Program-made: the position numbers and the translations under genes
Assembly (NCBI GenBank): GCA_035497315.1
Contig: DATJDU010000045.1
Coordinates: 1 to 55,603 of the forward strand
DNA length: 55,603 nt
Reading direction: 5' to 3'
Source of the DNA: Andeanibacterium sp035497315
GTDB taxonomy: Bacteria > Pseudomonadota > Alphaproteobacteria > Sphingomonadales > Sphingomonadaceae
Notes under the pieces: generated by a model
Databases searched by the model: none
Told to the model about the DNA's origin: nothing
Seen by the model: only the letters and a program-made list of their open reading frames with translations
Shown here: positions 30,583 through 39,388 of the stretch, piece by piece
Layout of the letters: every line of letters starts with the position of its first letter
How positions within the stretch are numbered: position 1 is the first letter of the stretch

Positions 30583-31920
30583 ATGTCCATTCGTTCGCCG
30601 CTGCGATTACCGGCGGAAGACCTTTCCGCCATATTGCACAGCTTTGCCGAAATCCTGCCCTCCCCCGATACGCCCGATTTCGGCGCGGCGTTCGATCGGT
30701 TCGGCGATGCCCGGATCGTGCTGCTGGGCGAGGCAACCCACGGCACTCATGAATTCTACGCCGCCCGCGCGCAAATCACCCGACGGCTGATCGAACATCA
30801 CGGCTTCACCATTGTGGCGGTGGAAGGGGACTGGCCCGATGTCGCCCGGATCGACGATTATGTCCGCCATGACGCCGTGCGGCCGATGAGCGGGGAACCC
30901 TTCGCGCGCTTTCCCACCTGGATGTGGCGCAATCAGGAAGTGCTGGGTTTCGCCGACTGGCTGCGCGGCCATAATGCCCGGACGCCCCAAGGCGAGCGCG
31001 CCGCCATGCGCGGGCTGGACGTCTATAGTATGCGGGAATCGATCCATGCTGTGATCGCCTATCTCGACGAGCATTGCCCCGAAGAGGCCAGCGAGGCGCG
31101 CCGCCGCTATGGCTGCCTTACCCCATGGCAGGACGAGCCGCAGCATTATGGCCGAGCCGTCCATTACGGACAGCTTGAAAAATGCGAAGACACGATGGTG
31201 GCGCAGCTCAATCAGCTGCTGGCGCGGCGGGTGGAGCTGATCGCCGATCGTGGTGGCGGAGATGGGGAAGCCTATTTCGATGCCGAACAGAACGCGCGGA
31301 TCGTGCGCGCGGCGGAACAATATTACCGCGCCATGTATCGCGGCGCGGCCGAGAGCTGGAACCTGCGCGACCGGCACATGTTCGACACGCTGCAATCATT
31401 GATGGCGCATCACAAGGATGCACGCGCGGTGGTGTGGGCGCATAATTCCCATATCGGCAATGCCTCGGCCACATCGATGGGCTGGCAGGGCGAATTCAAT
31501 ATCGGCGAGCTGGTGCGCAATACCTATGGCGATCAGGCTGTGCTTCTGGGCTTCGGCACAGATCGCGGCACGGTAGCCGCGGCTTCGGACTGGGGAGCGG
31601 ATATGCAGGTGATGCCGGTGCGCCCCGCGCGCGACGATAGCTGGGAAGGCGCCTTTCGCGGCACAGGCCTTGCCCGCAGCCTGACCGACTGGCGCGGGAG
31701 ACGCAGGAAGGATCTGGTCGAAGCGCTTTCGCAAACCTTGCTCGAACGCGCGATTGGCGTGGTCTATCGCCCGCAAAGCGAGCTTTCGAGCCATTATTTC
31801 GAGGCGGTTCTGGCCGATCAGTTCGATGCCTATGTGTGGTTCGAGGAGAGCCGGGCGGTGACGTCGCTGGGGCATGAGCGGCCACATGGCGCGCCCGAGA
31901 CATGGCCGTTCGGGCTGTGA
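30583..31920 (+). CDS. Erythromycin esterase-like family protein
   Basis: A 445-residue member of the erythromycin esterase/succinoglycan-biosynthesis (EreA/B, YbfO-like) family, from the ATG at 30583 with AGGGAG upstream. Conserved active-site blocks are present: LLGEATHGTHEFY (Glu and His), VAVEGDWPDVARID and VWAHNSHIGNAS. In true Ere enzymes these residues hydrolyse the macrolide lactone, but chromosomal homologues mostly have unknown substrates. The gene heads an operon with an alpha/beta hydrolase and a phosphoribosyltransferase (each overlapping the previous stop), and an FNR-like box lies upstream. A general stress or hypoxia role is more likely than antibiotic resistance. Confidence 0.85.
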   Translation: MSIRSPLRLPAEDLSAILHSFAEILPSPDTPDFGAAFDRFGDARIVLLGEATHGTHEFYAARAQITRRLIEHHGFTIVAVEGDWPDVARIDDYVRHDAVRPMSGEPFARFPTWMWRNQEVLGFADWLRGHNARTPQGERAAMRGLDVYSMRESIHAVIAYLDEHCPEEASEARRRYGCLTPWQDEPQHYGRAVHYGQLEKCEDTMVAQLNQLLARRVELIADRGGGDGEAYFDAEQNARIVRAAEQYYRAMYRGAAESWNLRDRHMFDTLQSLMAHHKDARAVVWAHNSHIGNASATSMGWQGEFNIGELVRNTYGDQAVLLGFGTDRGTVAAASDWGADMQVMPVRPARDDSWEGAFRGTGLARSLTDWRGRRRKDLVEALSQTLLERAIGVVYRPQSELSSHYFEAVLADQFDAYVWFEESRAVTSLGHERPHGAPETWPFGL

Positions 31921-32588
31921 GCGCGCCTGCTTCTCTTGGCGCCCTGCCCCCCGATTGCCGCGAAGTCGCGGTGGGCGATCCGGGCCTTGCCGCCATTCTG
32001 GGCGTTCCCGCCAAGGCGCGCGGGATCGTGATCTTTGCCCATGGCAGCGGCAGCGGGCGGCTGAGCCCGCGCAACAATTACGTCGCCGCGCGGCTGCGCG
32101 ATGGGGGCTTTGCCACCTTGCTGCTGGACCTGCTTTCCCCTGCGGAGGAGCAGGACCGGCGCAATGTGTTCGACATCGCGCTGCTCGCCTCGCGCCTGAA
32201 GCTGGCGGTGGACTGGTGCGCGGCGGAGCCTGCCACCGCCGCGCTGCCTCCGGCCTATTTCGGTGCCAGCACCGGCGGCGGGGCTGCGATCCGCGCGGCG
32301 GCGGGCGATCCGCGCATCGCCGCCATCGTCTCGCGCGGGGGGCGACCCGACCTTGCCGGGGATCGCGCGCTGGCCAGCGTACAGGCGCCGACATTGCTGA
32401 TCGTGGGCAGTCACGACGGGATCGTGATCGATCTCAACCAGTCTGCCCATGAGGCCATGCATTGCAAGCGGCAACTGGTGCTCGTCCCCGGTGCGGGCCA
32501 TTTGTTCGAGGAGCCGGGCACGCTGGACGAAGTGGTGCAACTGGCGCTCGACTGGTTCGCGCGCCATCTGCCGGGAGACGGGGCATGA
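31902..32588 (+). CDS. Alpha/beta hydrolase, dienelactone hydrolase-like
   Basis: A 228-residue cytosolic alpha/beta-hydrolase. The oxyanion region FAHGSGSGRLSPRNNYVA, the nucleophile elbow GASTGGGAA (Ser), the acid VGSHDGIV (Asp) and the base GAGHLFEEPG (His) are all in order. It overlaps the 3' end of the erythromycin esterase-like gene by 19 bp; a later in-frame start is possible. Proteins of this type are often encoded beside phosphoribosyltransferase genes, sometimes fused to them. The substrate is unknown; a small ester or acyl group is probable. Confidence 0.82.
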   Translation: MAVRAVSAPASLGALPPDCREVAVGDPGLAAILGVPAKARGIVIFAHGSGSGRLSPRNNYVAARLRDGGFATLLLDLLSPAEEQDRRNVFDIALLASRLKLAVDWCAAEPATAALPPAYFGASTGGGAAIRAAAGDPRIAAIVSRGGRPDLAGDRALASVQAPTLLIVGSHDGIVIDLNQSAHEAMHCKRQLVLVPGAGHLFEEPGTLDEVVQLALDWFARHLPGDGA

Positions 32589-33259
32589 TCGCTGCGCGGG
32601 ACCATTTCGCCGACCGGCGCGAGGCCGGGAGGATGCTGGCCGATGCGATCGAGCCGCTGGGCCTTGCCGATCCGGTGATACTGGCCCTACCGCGCGGCGG
32701 AGTGCCTTTGGGCTATGAGGTCGCCAGGCGACTGCGTGCCCCGCTCGACATTCTGCTGGTGCGTAAGATCGGCGCGCCCGGGCACGAGGAATATGGCATC
32801 GGCGCGCTGGTGGACGGGGCATCGCCCCAGATCGTGATCGACGAGAAGACCGCCAGCCTCACCGGGGCGGACGCCGCCTATATCGAGCGCGAATGCGCCC
32901 GCCAGCTGGCCGAGATCGAACGCCGCCGGGCGGCCTATCGCACCGGCGATCCGATCCCGCTCGCCGGGCGCAACATCGTGGTGGTGGACGATGGGATCGC
33001 CACCGGGGGTACAGTGAAGGCCGCGCTCAAGGCTCTGGCGAAAGTGGGGGCGGCTTCGGTCACGCTCGCCGTGCCAGTCGCCCCGCGCTCGGCCCTGTGG
33101 CAGCTGGAGCCGCTGTGCGGGAAGGTGGTGTGCCTTTCGATGCCCGAACCGTTTTACGCGGTGGGGGCGCATTATCGGGACTTCACCCAGACCGAAGATG
33201 CCGAGGTGGTCGAACTTCTGGCCAAGGCGCGCGATTGGGCAGCGGACAGTGCCGCCTGA
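32585..33259 (+). CDS. Phosphoribosyltransferase family protein
   Basis: A 224-residue type I phosphoribosyltransferase starting MIAARDHFADR, overlapping the hydrolase gene by four bases. The PRPP-binding loop is VVVDDGIATGGTVKAAL (about residues 136-152), and ALPRGGVPLGYEVA provides the pyrophosphate loop. The hood differs from known purine enzymes, so the base or acceptor is unclear. It ends seven bases before the convergent beta-CASP nuclease gene. With the PRPP synthetase-like and AMP phosphorylase-like genes in the facing operon, it suggests salvage of nucleobases. Confidence 0.84.
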   Translation: MIAARDHFADRREAGRMLADAIEPLGLADPVILALPRGGVPLGYEVARRLRAPLDILLVRKIGAPGHEEYGIGALVDGASPQIVIDEKTASLTGADAAYIERECARQLAEIERRRAAYRTGDPIPLAGRNIVVVDDGIATGGTVKAALKALAKVGAASVTLAVPVAPRSALWQLEPLCGKVVCLSMPEPFYAVGAHYRDFTQTEDAEVVELLAKARDWAADSAA

Positions 33260-33265
33260 GTAACG

Positions 33266-34918
33266 CTAGCTGCGTTTGTGCGCGCTTTGGGTGCCTTTGT
33301 GCACACTCTTGCGGTGCGCGTTCCGGTCCTTCTTGCCGTCCCTGAATTCTTCATATGAATCAAGGACTTCACGCATCCGGGCAATCGCCTCCTCGCGGCG
33401 GCGCTCGTCCTTGATGCGGGCGAGTTCGCCCTTCAGACCCGTGATGAAAGACGCATATTCATTCTGCCAGTCGCGCCCAACTGCTTGTTGTAGCTCGATA
33501 TTTCCGGTCGCGATCCGCTTGGCCGGCTTGCCGGGCGCAAGGCCGAACGTCTCGCCCAGCTCGGGCAGACGCACCGCCAGCTCCGGCATCCGCCGCTGCA
33601 ACTCCCGCCGCATCCCTTCCATCCCCTCCGGCTCCCCATGATCGAGCAGCAAACTCCCGGAAATCGGCGCCCGCGCAGCAATCCAGTCGAGCAATTCCCC
33701 CTGGTCGGCATGCGCCGAATAGTGATCAATCCGCCGAACCTGCGCCCTAACCCGAACATCCGCCCCAGAGATCCGAACGGCCTTCGCACCATCCAGAATC
33801 ACCCGTCCAAGCGAGCCTTGCGCCTGGAATCCGACGAACAAAATGGTGGAATCCCGCCGATGAAGGTTGTGTATCAAATGATGCCGGATACGCCCTCCCT
33901 CACACATCCCCGAAGCCGCCATGATGATCGCACCCGATACGGAATTGAGCCGGATCGATTGGGCGACATCATCCACGAAATGAAACGAGGGATGATCGAA
34001 CACATTGATCCCGCCCGTATCCTCCAGTTCCGCCGAATAGCGCGCAAATACGCCGGTCGTGCGGTTGGCGAGCGGGGAATCGATGAACACCGGCACGTCT
34101 GGAATCGCGCCCTCGCGCAGCAGGAAGGCAAGGTCGAGCAGCAATTCCTGCGTCCGTTCCAGCGCGAAGGTGGGGATCACCAGATTGCCGCCGCGCGTAA
34201 TCGCAGCGCGCACTTCTGCCTCCAGCAATTTGCGCCGTTCCGCGATCGTCACCTTCTCCCGCTGACGGTCGCCATAAGTGGATTCGCAGATCACGTGATC
34301 GAAACCCGCGGGCCCCTGCGGATCAAGCTGAAACGCCTTGTTTTCCGGCCCCACGTCGCCCGAACACATCGCCCTGACACCGCCTGCTTCCAGATCGACC
34401 GAGGCAGAGCCAAGAATATGCCCGGCATTCCACAGCCGCACGCGAAAACCGGGTGCAGGTTCGAACCATTCCTCCAGCGATACCGGGCGGCACAGCCTCC
34501 ACGCAGCCATCGCATCCCGCTCGGTATAGGCAGGTTTGAAAGCATCTTCCCCCGCCCGGTCGCGCCTGCGATTGCGCCGTTCGGTATCGCTTTCCTGAAT
34601 CCGGCCAGCATCAGCCAGCATATATTCGAGCAGATCCTTCGTCGGCTCCGTACACCAGATCACGCCCTTGAAACCCTGCGCCACAAGCTTGGGCAGAAGG
34701 CCGCTATGGTCGATATGCGCATGAGTCAGCACAACCGCCGGAATGCTGGCGGGATTAAAGGTGAAGTTCCCCATATTGAGGCTTTCCAGCGTCCGCGAGC
34801 CCTGGAACATTCCACAATCTACCAGCAGCGAGTGCCCATCGTGCCGGAACTCCATGCAGGAGCCGGTGACAGTGCGCGCCGCGCCGTGGAAGGTCAGCGA
34901 AAGAGGGAATTCGGTCAT
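33266..34918 (-). CDS. MBL-fold beta-CASP ribonuclease-like protein
   Basis: A 550-residue metallo-beta-lactamase/beta-CASP protein of the CPSF73-like group, RNA-processing nucleases with two zinc ions. Zinc-binding motifs are clear: LTHAHIDHSGLLPKL (HxHxDH), WNAGHILGSASVDLE (His) and CSGDVGPENKAF (Asp). The beta-CASP insert follows (ESTYGDRQRE; VIPTFALERTQELL; ASGMCEGGRIRHHL), then the RMM-like IDHYSAHADQGELLDWI. A basic C-terminal tail (KKDRNAHRKSVHKGTQ) may bind RNA. It is last in the operon, nine bases after the PRPP synthetase-like gene. Confidence 0.88.
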   Translation of the reverse strand: MTEFPLSLTFHGAARTVTGSCMEFRHDGHSLLVDCGMFQGSRTLESLNMGNFTFNPASIPAVVLTHAHIDHSGLLPKLVAQGFKGVIWCTEPTKDLLEYMLADAGRIQESDTERRNRRRDRAGEDAFKPAYTERDAMAAWRLCRPVSLEEWFEPAPGFRVRLWNAGHILGSASVDLEAGGVRAMCSGDVGPENKAFQLDPQGPAGFDHVICESTYGDRQREKVTIAERRKLLEAEVRAAITRGGNLVIPTFALERTQELLLDLAFLLREGAIPDVPVFIDSPLANRTTGVFARYSAELEDTGGINVFDHPSFHFVDDVAQSIRLNSVSGAIIMAASGMCEGGRIRHHLIHNLHRRDSTILFVGFQAQGSLGRVILDGAKAVRISGADVRVRAQVRRIDHYSAHADQGELLDWIAARAPISGSLLLDHGEPEGMEGMRRELQRRMPELAVRLPELGETFGLAPGKPAKRIATGNIELQQAVGRDWQNEYASFITGLKGELARIKDERRREEAIARMREVLDSYEEFRDGKKDRNAHRKSVHKGTQSAHKRS

Positions 34919-34927
34919 GGCTTACTT

Positions 34928-35818
34928 TCAATCCTCAACCCAGCCGCGACGGTGGATTTCAGCGGCAATCAACGGGGCGAGCGGAATCGTCCCGCCTGCC
35001 CGGCCTACGCTGTCCGTAAAGCGCAGCGAGGCGATGCCCGCCCTCTCCATCCGCGCAAAATCGGCCTCGTGCGCGAGGCAATGGGTCACCAGCGCCTCGA
35101 TCCGCACCGCACCCGCCTCGCGTAGCAATTGCGCAGCGGCGATCAGTGTCTCGCCGCTGGAGATCACATCGTCCACCAGCACAGCAAGACGGCCCCGCGC
35201 CTGCTCGACGCCGGAAATCCGGATCGCCACCTCCCGGTCCCCGCTACGGAACTTCTCACCCACCAGCACATCCAGGCCAAGCGGCGCGGCGATGGCTTCG
35301 ACCCATTGGCGGGACTCGCTGTCAGGCCCTACCAGAAGCGGACGGTCAGCCCCGGCCAGCGCTGCTGAGAGCGCAGGCGCGGCGGAAAGGGCGATCGCCT
35401 CGGTTCCCGGCATGACCTCCGCCAGTGAGGCGATGCGGTGGAGATGCGGGTCCACCGTCAACACCCCGTCGAAATGGCTTGCCAGCAGTCCGCCGATCAC
35501 ATGCTGGCTCACGGCCTCACCCGGACGGAAGGCCATATCCTGCCGCATATAGGCCAGATACGGCGCGACCAGCATCACCCGCCGGGCACTGCTTTCACGC
35601 AAGGCAGAGGCCGCAAGCAGCAGTTCCACCAGCTTTGCGTTCGGATCGTCGAGCGAGCGGTAGAGCAGCGCCACGTTGGCAGCAGGCTCGACTCGTACCA
35701 GGCTCTCCCCATCGGGAAAATGGCGCAAGGCGATTTCGCTGAACCCGATGCCAAGCTCCGCAGCCAGCCATTTCGCCGCCTCGGAACATTCGGAAAAGGC
35801 GAAAAGCGTGTTCGTCAT
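34928..35818 (-). CDS. Ribose-phosphate pyrophosphokinase (short, archaeal-like form)
   Basis: A 296-residue PRPP synthetase homologue, shorter than the usual about 315 residues. Conserved parts: FPDGESLVRV (flexible loop region), MLVAPYLAYMRQDMAFRPGE (ATP-binding region, canonical form YARQDR), TVDPHLHRI (metal-binding), GEKFRSGDREV and the ribose-5-phosphate loop VLVDDVISSGETLI. The start ATG overlaps the stop of the phosphorylase gene by one base. A housekeeping Prs is presumably elsewhere, so this copy is probably specialised, making PRPP from ribose phosphates released by the neighbouring phosphorylase. Confidence 0.87.
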   Translation of the reverse strand: MTNTLFAFSECSEAAKWLAAELGIGFSEIALRHFPDGESLVRVEPAANVALLYRSLDDPNAKLVELLLAASALRESSARRVMLVAPYLAYMRQDMAFRPGEAVSQHVIGGLLASHFDGVLTVDPHLHRIASLAEVMPGTEAIALSAAPALSAALAGADRPLLVGPDSESRQWVEAIAAPLGLDVLVGEKFRSGDREVAIRISGVEQARGRLAVLVDDVISSGETLIAAAQLLREAGAVRIEALVTHCLAHEADFARMERAGIASLRFTDSVGRAGGTIPLAPLIAAEIHRRGWVED

Positions 35819-37302
35819 CAGCCGATCCCATAACCGGAGTTCTCAGCAGCGAGATCGCGTGCGAAGCCAAGCCCCGTCTCCGAATTGGCGTGTATGCGAT
35901 AGAGCGGCTCACCCACCGCCACCTTGCTACCCACCTTGTGCAGCAAGTCGATCCCCGCCCCCTTGTCGATTGGCGCACCGGCAAGGCGAGCGATCCGCGC
36001 AATGCGCTCACAATCGATGGCGATCACAGTACCTTCGCGGGGGGCAAGAATTTCGTGACGATTTGCGCCCGGTACAAGGTGTTCCTGCTTGCGGCCCTGT
36101 GCATCGATCAGCCTCTCCATCGCCGCCAACGCTGCGCCGCTGGTCAGCAATTCCCGCGCCCTGTTATGTCCTTCCCCGCCTTTCAGCGCGGGATCGAATT
36201 CCAGCACGTGGCCAGCCAGCAGCAAACCCCGCTCACGCAGATCTTCAGGCGCGGCCGAATCCCCACGCAACACCGCCATCACATCTCTTGCCTCAAGCAC
36301 CGGCCCAATCCCTCGACCGATGGGCTGGGAACCATCGGTGAACACGACGTCGGTAATGAGGCCTATATTACCTGCAACATATTCAAACAGCTTCCTCAAA
36401 CGCACGGCGTCGCGCTGGGTCCGCACCTTGGCGGTAGGCCCAACGGGTATGTCGATCAGCAGGTGGGTCGATCCAGCAGCGACCTTTTTTGACAGGATAG
36501 AAGCAACCATCTGTTCGAATGTATCGAGCCGCAGCGGCCGTTCGACCGAGATCAGCACATCGTCCGCCGGGGAAAGGTTCACACGCCCGCCCCAGGCCAG
36601 AACCGCCTTTTCACGTGCGACAATGGCCTGCATCTGGGCCTCTGTAAGGTCGACATCGGCGAGCACTTCCATCGTATCAGCAGTGCCCGATGGCGAGGTA
36701 ATGGCGCGCGATGAAGTCTTGGGGCAGATCAGGCCGTGAGCCGCAATGATCGGCACCACGATCATCGAGGTGCGATTGCCCGGGATGCCACCAATGCAGT
36801 GCTTATCCACCACCAACGGCGCATTCCAGTGTAGACGGTTGCCCACTCCGACCATCGCGCGGGTCAGCGCCAGCGTCTCTTCCGTGCTCATGAAACCTGC
36901 GCAGGCGACCAGGAAGGCGCCGATCTCCATAGGAGAATAGAGGTATTTTGCCACATCGCCGATGATTGCCGTGATCTCCCCCTCTCCCAACGTATAACCG
37001 CCGATTTTGCGGCGGACATATTCGAGACTGGCCGGAGCGAGCGCCTGTTCGAAGCTCACTTCCGTGCCTTCGGGCAGGCCAAGACGCCGAAAAGCCTGTT
37101 CGCCAAGGCCGATCTCGCCCGGCGCAACAATGGCAGGATCGTCAACCAGCGCCAACGTAGCCAGGATTTCCCCGCAATCCGCCTTCACACGCAGCTTGCG
37201 CAGCGCCTGAAACTGCTCGGGCGAATAGTGATTGCCGTGCCGCAGCAGAAAGGCCGTGTTTTCCGGATGTGTATCGATCGGTATGCGCCGGATTTTCGGC
37301 AT
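35818..37302 (-). CDS. AMP phosphorylase-like thymidine phosphorylase family protein
   Basis: A 494-residue nucleoside/nucleotide phosphorylase, longer than bacterial DeoA (about 440) because of an N-terminal domain of about 80 residues (MPKIRRIPIDTHPENTAFLL). That is the layout of archaeal AMP phosphorylase, which converts NMPs and phosphate to base and ribose 1,5-bisphosphate. The catalytic part shows VDKHCIGGIPGNRTSMIVVPI, PKTSSRAITSPSGTADTMEVLA and WGGRVNLSPADDVL, with the Lys/Ser/Thr phosphate-binding residues in place. PRPP synthetase and beta-CASP nuclease genes follow immediately. Whether it acts on nucleotides or nucleosides needs assay; the extra domain favours nucleotides. Confidence 0.86.
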   Translation of the reverse strand: MPKIRRIPIDTHPENTAFLLRHGNHYSPEQFQALRKLRVKADCGEILATLALVDDPAIVAPGEIGLGEQAFRRLGLPEGTEVSFEQALAPASLEYVRRKIGGYTLGEGEITAIIGDVAKYLYSPMEIGAFLVACAGFMSTEETLALTRAMVGVGNRLHWNAPLVVDKHCIGGIPGNRTSMIVVPIIAAHGLICPKTSSRAITSPSGTADTMEVLADVDLTEAQMQAIVAREKAVLAWGGRVNLSPADDVLISVERPLRLDTFEQMVASILSKKVAAGSTHLLIDIPVGPTAKVRTQRDAVRLRKLFEYVAGNIGLITDVVFTDGSQPIGRGIGPVLEARDVMAVLRGDSAAPEDLRERGLLLAGHVLEFDPALKGGEGHNRARELLTSGAALAAMERLIDAQGRKQEHLVPGANRHEILAPREGTVIAIDCERIARIARLAGAPIDKGAGIDLLHKVGSKVAVGEPLYRIHANSETGLGFARDLAAENSGYGIG

Positions 37303-37388
37303 CGCTCTGCCCTTGGAATTATCATCAGGGCTTTAGGAGGTGATGTCCGCCATGTCACCCGTTGCGCTTACTGCCCCGCCCACCAAGT

Positions 37389-38054
37389 TCAACCGCAGCG
37401 CGCTTCGAGCATCTTTCCGGCCAATTCACCCACGATTCCAGTATTCTCGCCATATGGCTGAAGCTCATGCGCCAGCCTTGCGAAGTCGGTCAGAGCCAGC
37501 GCCTCCTGAAAAGCGAGACCATGACGATATTCGCGCCGCCAGCAGATATGAGCATAGCGGGTTTCAACCCCCGGAATCTCGATCTTGAGCATCTGCCCCA
37601 CCGGAATCCGGCGGCCCGCCTCGATACATGCGCCCTGCGCCGAGAAATTCAGCATCAGCGCCTGACCAGGCTCACCAGATGCCATGAAGGCCACAGGAAG
37701 TTGGAGCGACAACCGGATCGGCCGTCTGCCCCAAATGCTCTGTTCGCGAGTGAACTCTTCCACTTCGACCTGCGCGGAAAAACGGAAGCCCGAAAATTCG
37801 CCGTCGATCCAGCGGCGCTCGATCGCATAAAGCTCGCCATTGGAAAGTTCGAGGAACATATACATTTCCGGCGGATGATCGTGGAAGAGGCGGAGCTTGG
37901 CGCCGGTTTCGGAAACGTCATGCACGATGCACGCATATTCGCCACTTAGGCAGCGCAGCTTCGCCACCCGCATCAGCAAGCTATGGCGCTTGCCGCCCCT
38001 GCGCTCGGGAAGTTTCCCGGGCTGACCGGCGCTCGTATCGATCCGTGCCAACAT
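37389..38054 (-). CDS. Tandem PilZ-domain protein
   Basis: A 221-residue cytosolic protein from the ATG at 38054 with GGGAGGG upstream. Residues about 15-110 form one PilZ-like domain (ERRGGKRHSLLMRV as the arginine-rich switch, then HDVSETGAKLRL, matching D/NxSxxG). The second half repeats the fold (WGRRPIRLSLQLPVAF, LNFSAQGACIEAG). PilZ domains bind cyclic di-GMP through the RxxxR and D/NxSxxG motifs. It is encoded 86 bp upstream of the phosphorylase gene in the same direction and could be the first gene of that operon, or independent. Target process unknown. Confidence 0.82.
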   Translation of the reverse strand: MLARIDTSAGQPGKLPERRGGKRHSLLMRVAKLRCLSGEYACIVHDVSETGAKLRLFHDHPPEMYMFLELSNGELYAIERRWIDGEFSGFRFSAQVEVEEFTREQSIWGRRPIRLSLQLPVAFMASGEPGQALMLNFSAQGACIEAGRRIPVGQMLKIEIPGVETRYAHICWRREYRHGLAFQEALALTDFARLAHELQPYGENTGIVGELAGKMLEARCG

Positions 38055-38608
38055 CGGATTTCCCTCCCAAAGGCCGCACACGCGCTGGGCCAACATAGTA
38101 AACAAAGTGTAGGATAACAGCGCTAACAACTGGTTAAAGTGTAACCCCCGTGTACCTCCTCGACTGGGCAAATTGATCGAGATACGCTGGTCGCGCAGTG
38201 AGGTTGCGAATACGCTGCAGCGGGCTACCGCCCACCGGATCGGCGAGAAGTGCCAGTGCCGAGTTGTTTCGGGCCGGAACTGCTGGAACGAGATCGCTCA
38301 TCTATCAGACCCCATTCTCATTATTTCCGGATAGGCCGCGAGCAAGCGGTTGCGGACCTGCAACGTAGCTTCGAAGGCGAGCCCGGCTTACTGGTGAGCG
38401 AGCATTACCGTGGCGATGTCACCAGTATCGCCAGGCTGGCCAAGGCCCAGATCCCGTCGCAGACTTCGAGCGCGATGCTGGCGCCGGTTAACCAGAGCCA
38501 GCAGAACGTGATGGCCCTGCTACGCAAATTTATGAGTTATACTCATATTTACACAGAGATGGATTGAAACTAGGCAGGACCCCGGATTCGCGAGTAAGGG
38601 GGAGTGAT
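38055..38608. other. 554-bp region without a convincing gene
   Basis: Between divergent PilZ and HAD genes. It is AT-richer near 38090-38140 (likely PilZ promoter). It contains one open frame, 38250-38567 on the plus strand, of 105 codons; its middle (GDVTSIARLAKAQIPSQTSSAM) looks protein-like but I recognise no family, and the rest has poor codon character. It may be a gene remnant. Confidence 0.5.
38250..38567 (+). CDS. Doubtful 105-codon ORF, possible gene remnant
   Basis: Open from ATG to TGA just before the HAD gene. No good ribosome site is seen, no family is recognised and no transmembrane or signal segment is present. The C-terminal half could be a decayed helical protein. Reported only because the surrounding 554 bp has nothing better. 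Confidence 0.2.
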   Translation: MPVPSCFGPELLERDRSSIRPHSHYFRIGREQAVADLQRSFEGEPGLLVSEHYRGDVTSIARLAKAQIPSQTSSAMLAPVNQSQQNVMALLRKFMSYTHIYTEMD

Positions 38609-39388
38609 TTGTCGCTGCAGGGGCTGGCCCAGCTTGGTTGGGCTGAACGCGAAGCGCTTGAGGCCGCGAAGGGCCTCCTACTGGATTGGGATGGCTGCGT
38701 TGCGGTGAACAACCGTGTCCTGCCAGCTGCCGCGCGGCTTATCGCCCGCCATTCCGACCGGATCGCGGTGATCACTAACAATTCGACCCATTTACCGGAG
38801 GACTTTGCTCGCATCCTGGCCCGGAATGGGCTGGAAGTCCCGGAAGACCGGATATTCACTGCCGGGTTGGAAGCATTGCACCACTTGGCCGCAAATGGCG
38901 CCAGCCGTGTACTGATGCTAGCCTCGCCCACCATGAGGCGCCATGCATTGGAGCTTGGCATCCCCCTGGTGAGAGAGAACCCGGACTTCGTGCTGTTAAT
39001 GCGCGATGCGCGCTTCACATATGCCAAGCTGGAACGTGCCGCCAACGCCTTGCGCGATGGTGCGCAGCTATTAGTAGCAAATGCGGACCGAACACATCCC
39101 GGATCTGGTGGCCGCCTAGTGCCCGAGACCGGCGCTCTTTTAGCCGCATTGCTCGCCTGCGTGGGATCGCAGGCATCCTCTCCGCTTGTGTTCGGCAAGC
39201 CGGGGCCATTACTATTTGAGCGAGCCTGCGCCCATCTGGGCATACCCGCTTGCGACGCGGTAATGATTGGCGACAATCCCGAGACCGACGGCGAAGGCGC
39301 GCTAAAGCTGGGCATCCGCCCAATTCTGGTCGGCGGTCAATCCCCCTTGCGCCTCGACGACCTGCTTGAACCGCTGGCTGCCGAATAA
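38609..39388 (+). CDS. HAD-IIA family phosphatase
   Basis: About 259 residues from a TTG at 38609 that is preceded by AAGGGGGAG; an upstream TTG at 38564 would add 15 residues. HAD motifs are complete: motif I LLLDWDGCV (DxD nucleophile pair), motif II ITNNSTHL, motif III Lys in VFGKPGP, motif IV MIGDNPETDGEGALKLGI. The cap between motifs II and III places it with class IIA enzymes (NagD, 4-nitrophenyl phosphatase, phosphoglycolate-type phosphatases). It converges on the RpiR gene (stops adjacent at 39388/39389) and lies beside the organophosphorus uptake operon, so a phosphorylated product of that pathway is a plausible substrate. Confidence 0.82.
   Translation: MSLQGLAQLGWAEREALEAAKGLLLDWDGCVAVNNRVLPAAARLIARHSDRIAVITNNSTHLPEDFARILARNGLEVPEDRIFTAGLEALHHLAANGASRVLMLASPTMRRHALELGIPLVRENPDFVLLMRDARFTYAKLERAANALRDGAQLLVANADRTHPGSGGRLVPETGALLAALLACVGSQASSPLVFGKPGPLLFERACAHLGIPACDAVMIGDNPETDGEGALKLGIRPILVGGQSPLRLDDLLEPLAAE

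Noticed and set aside
30583..31920. Reading the erythromycin esterase-like gene as an antibiotic-resistance gene
   Set aside because: It sits in an operon with hydrolase and phosphoribosyltransferase genes behind an FNR-like site, with no mobile-element context; chromosomal homologues generally have other, unknown roles.
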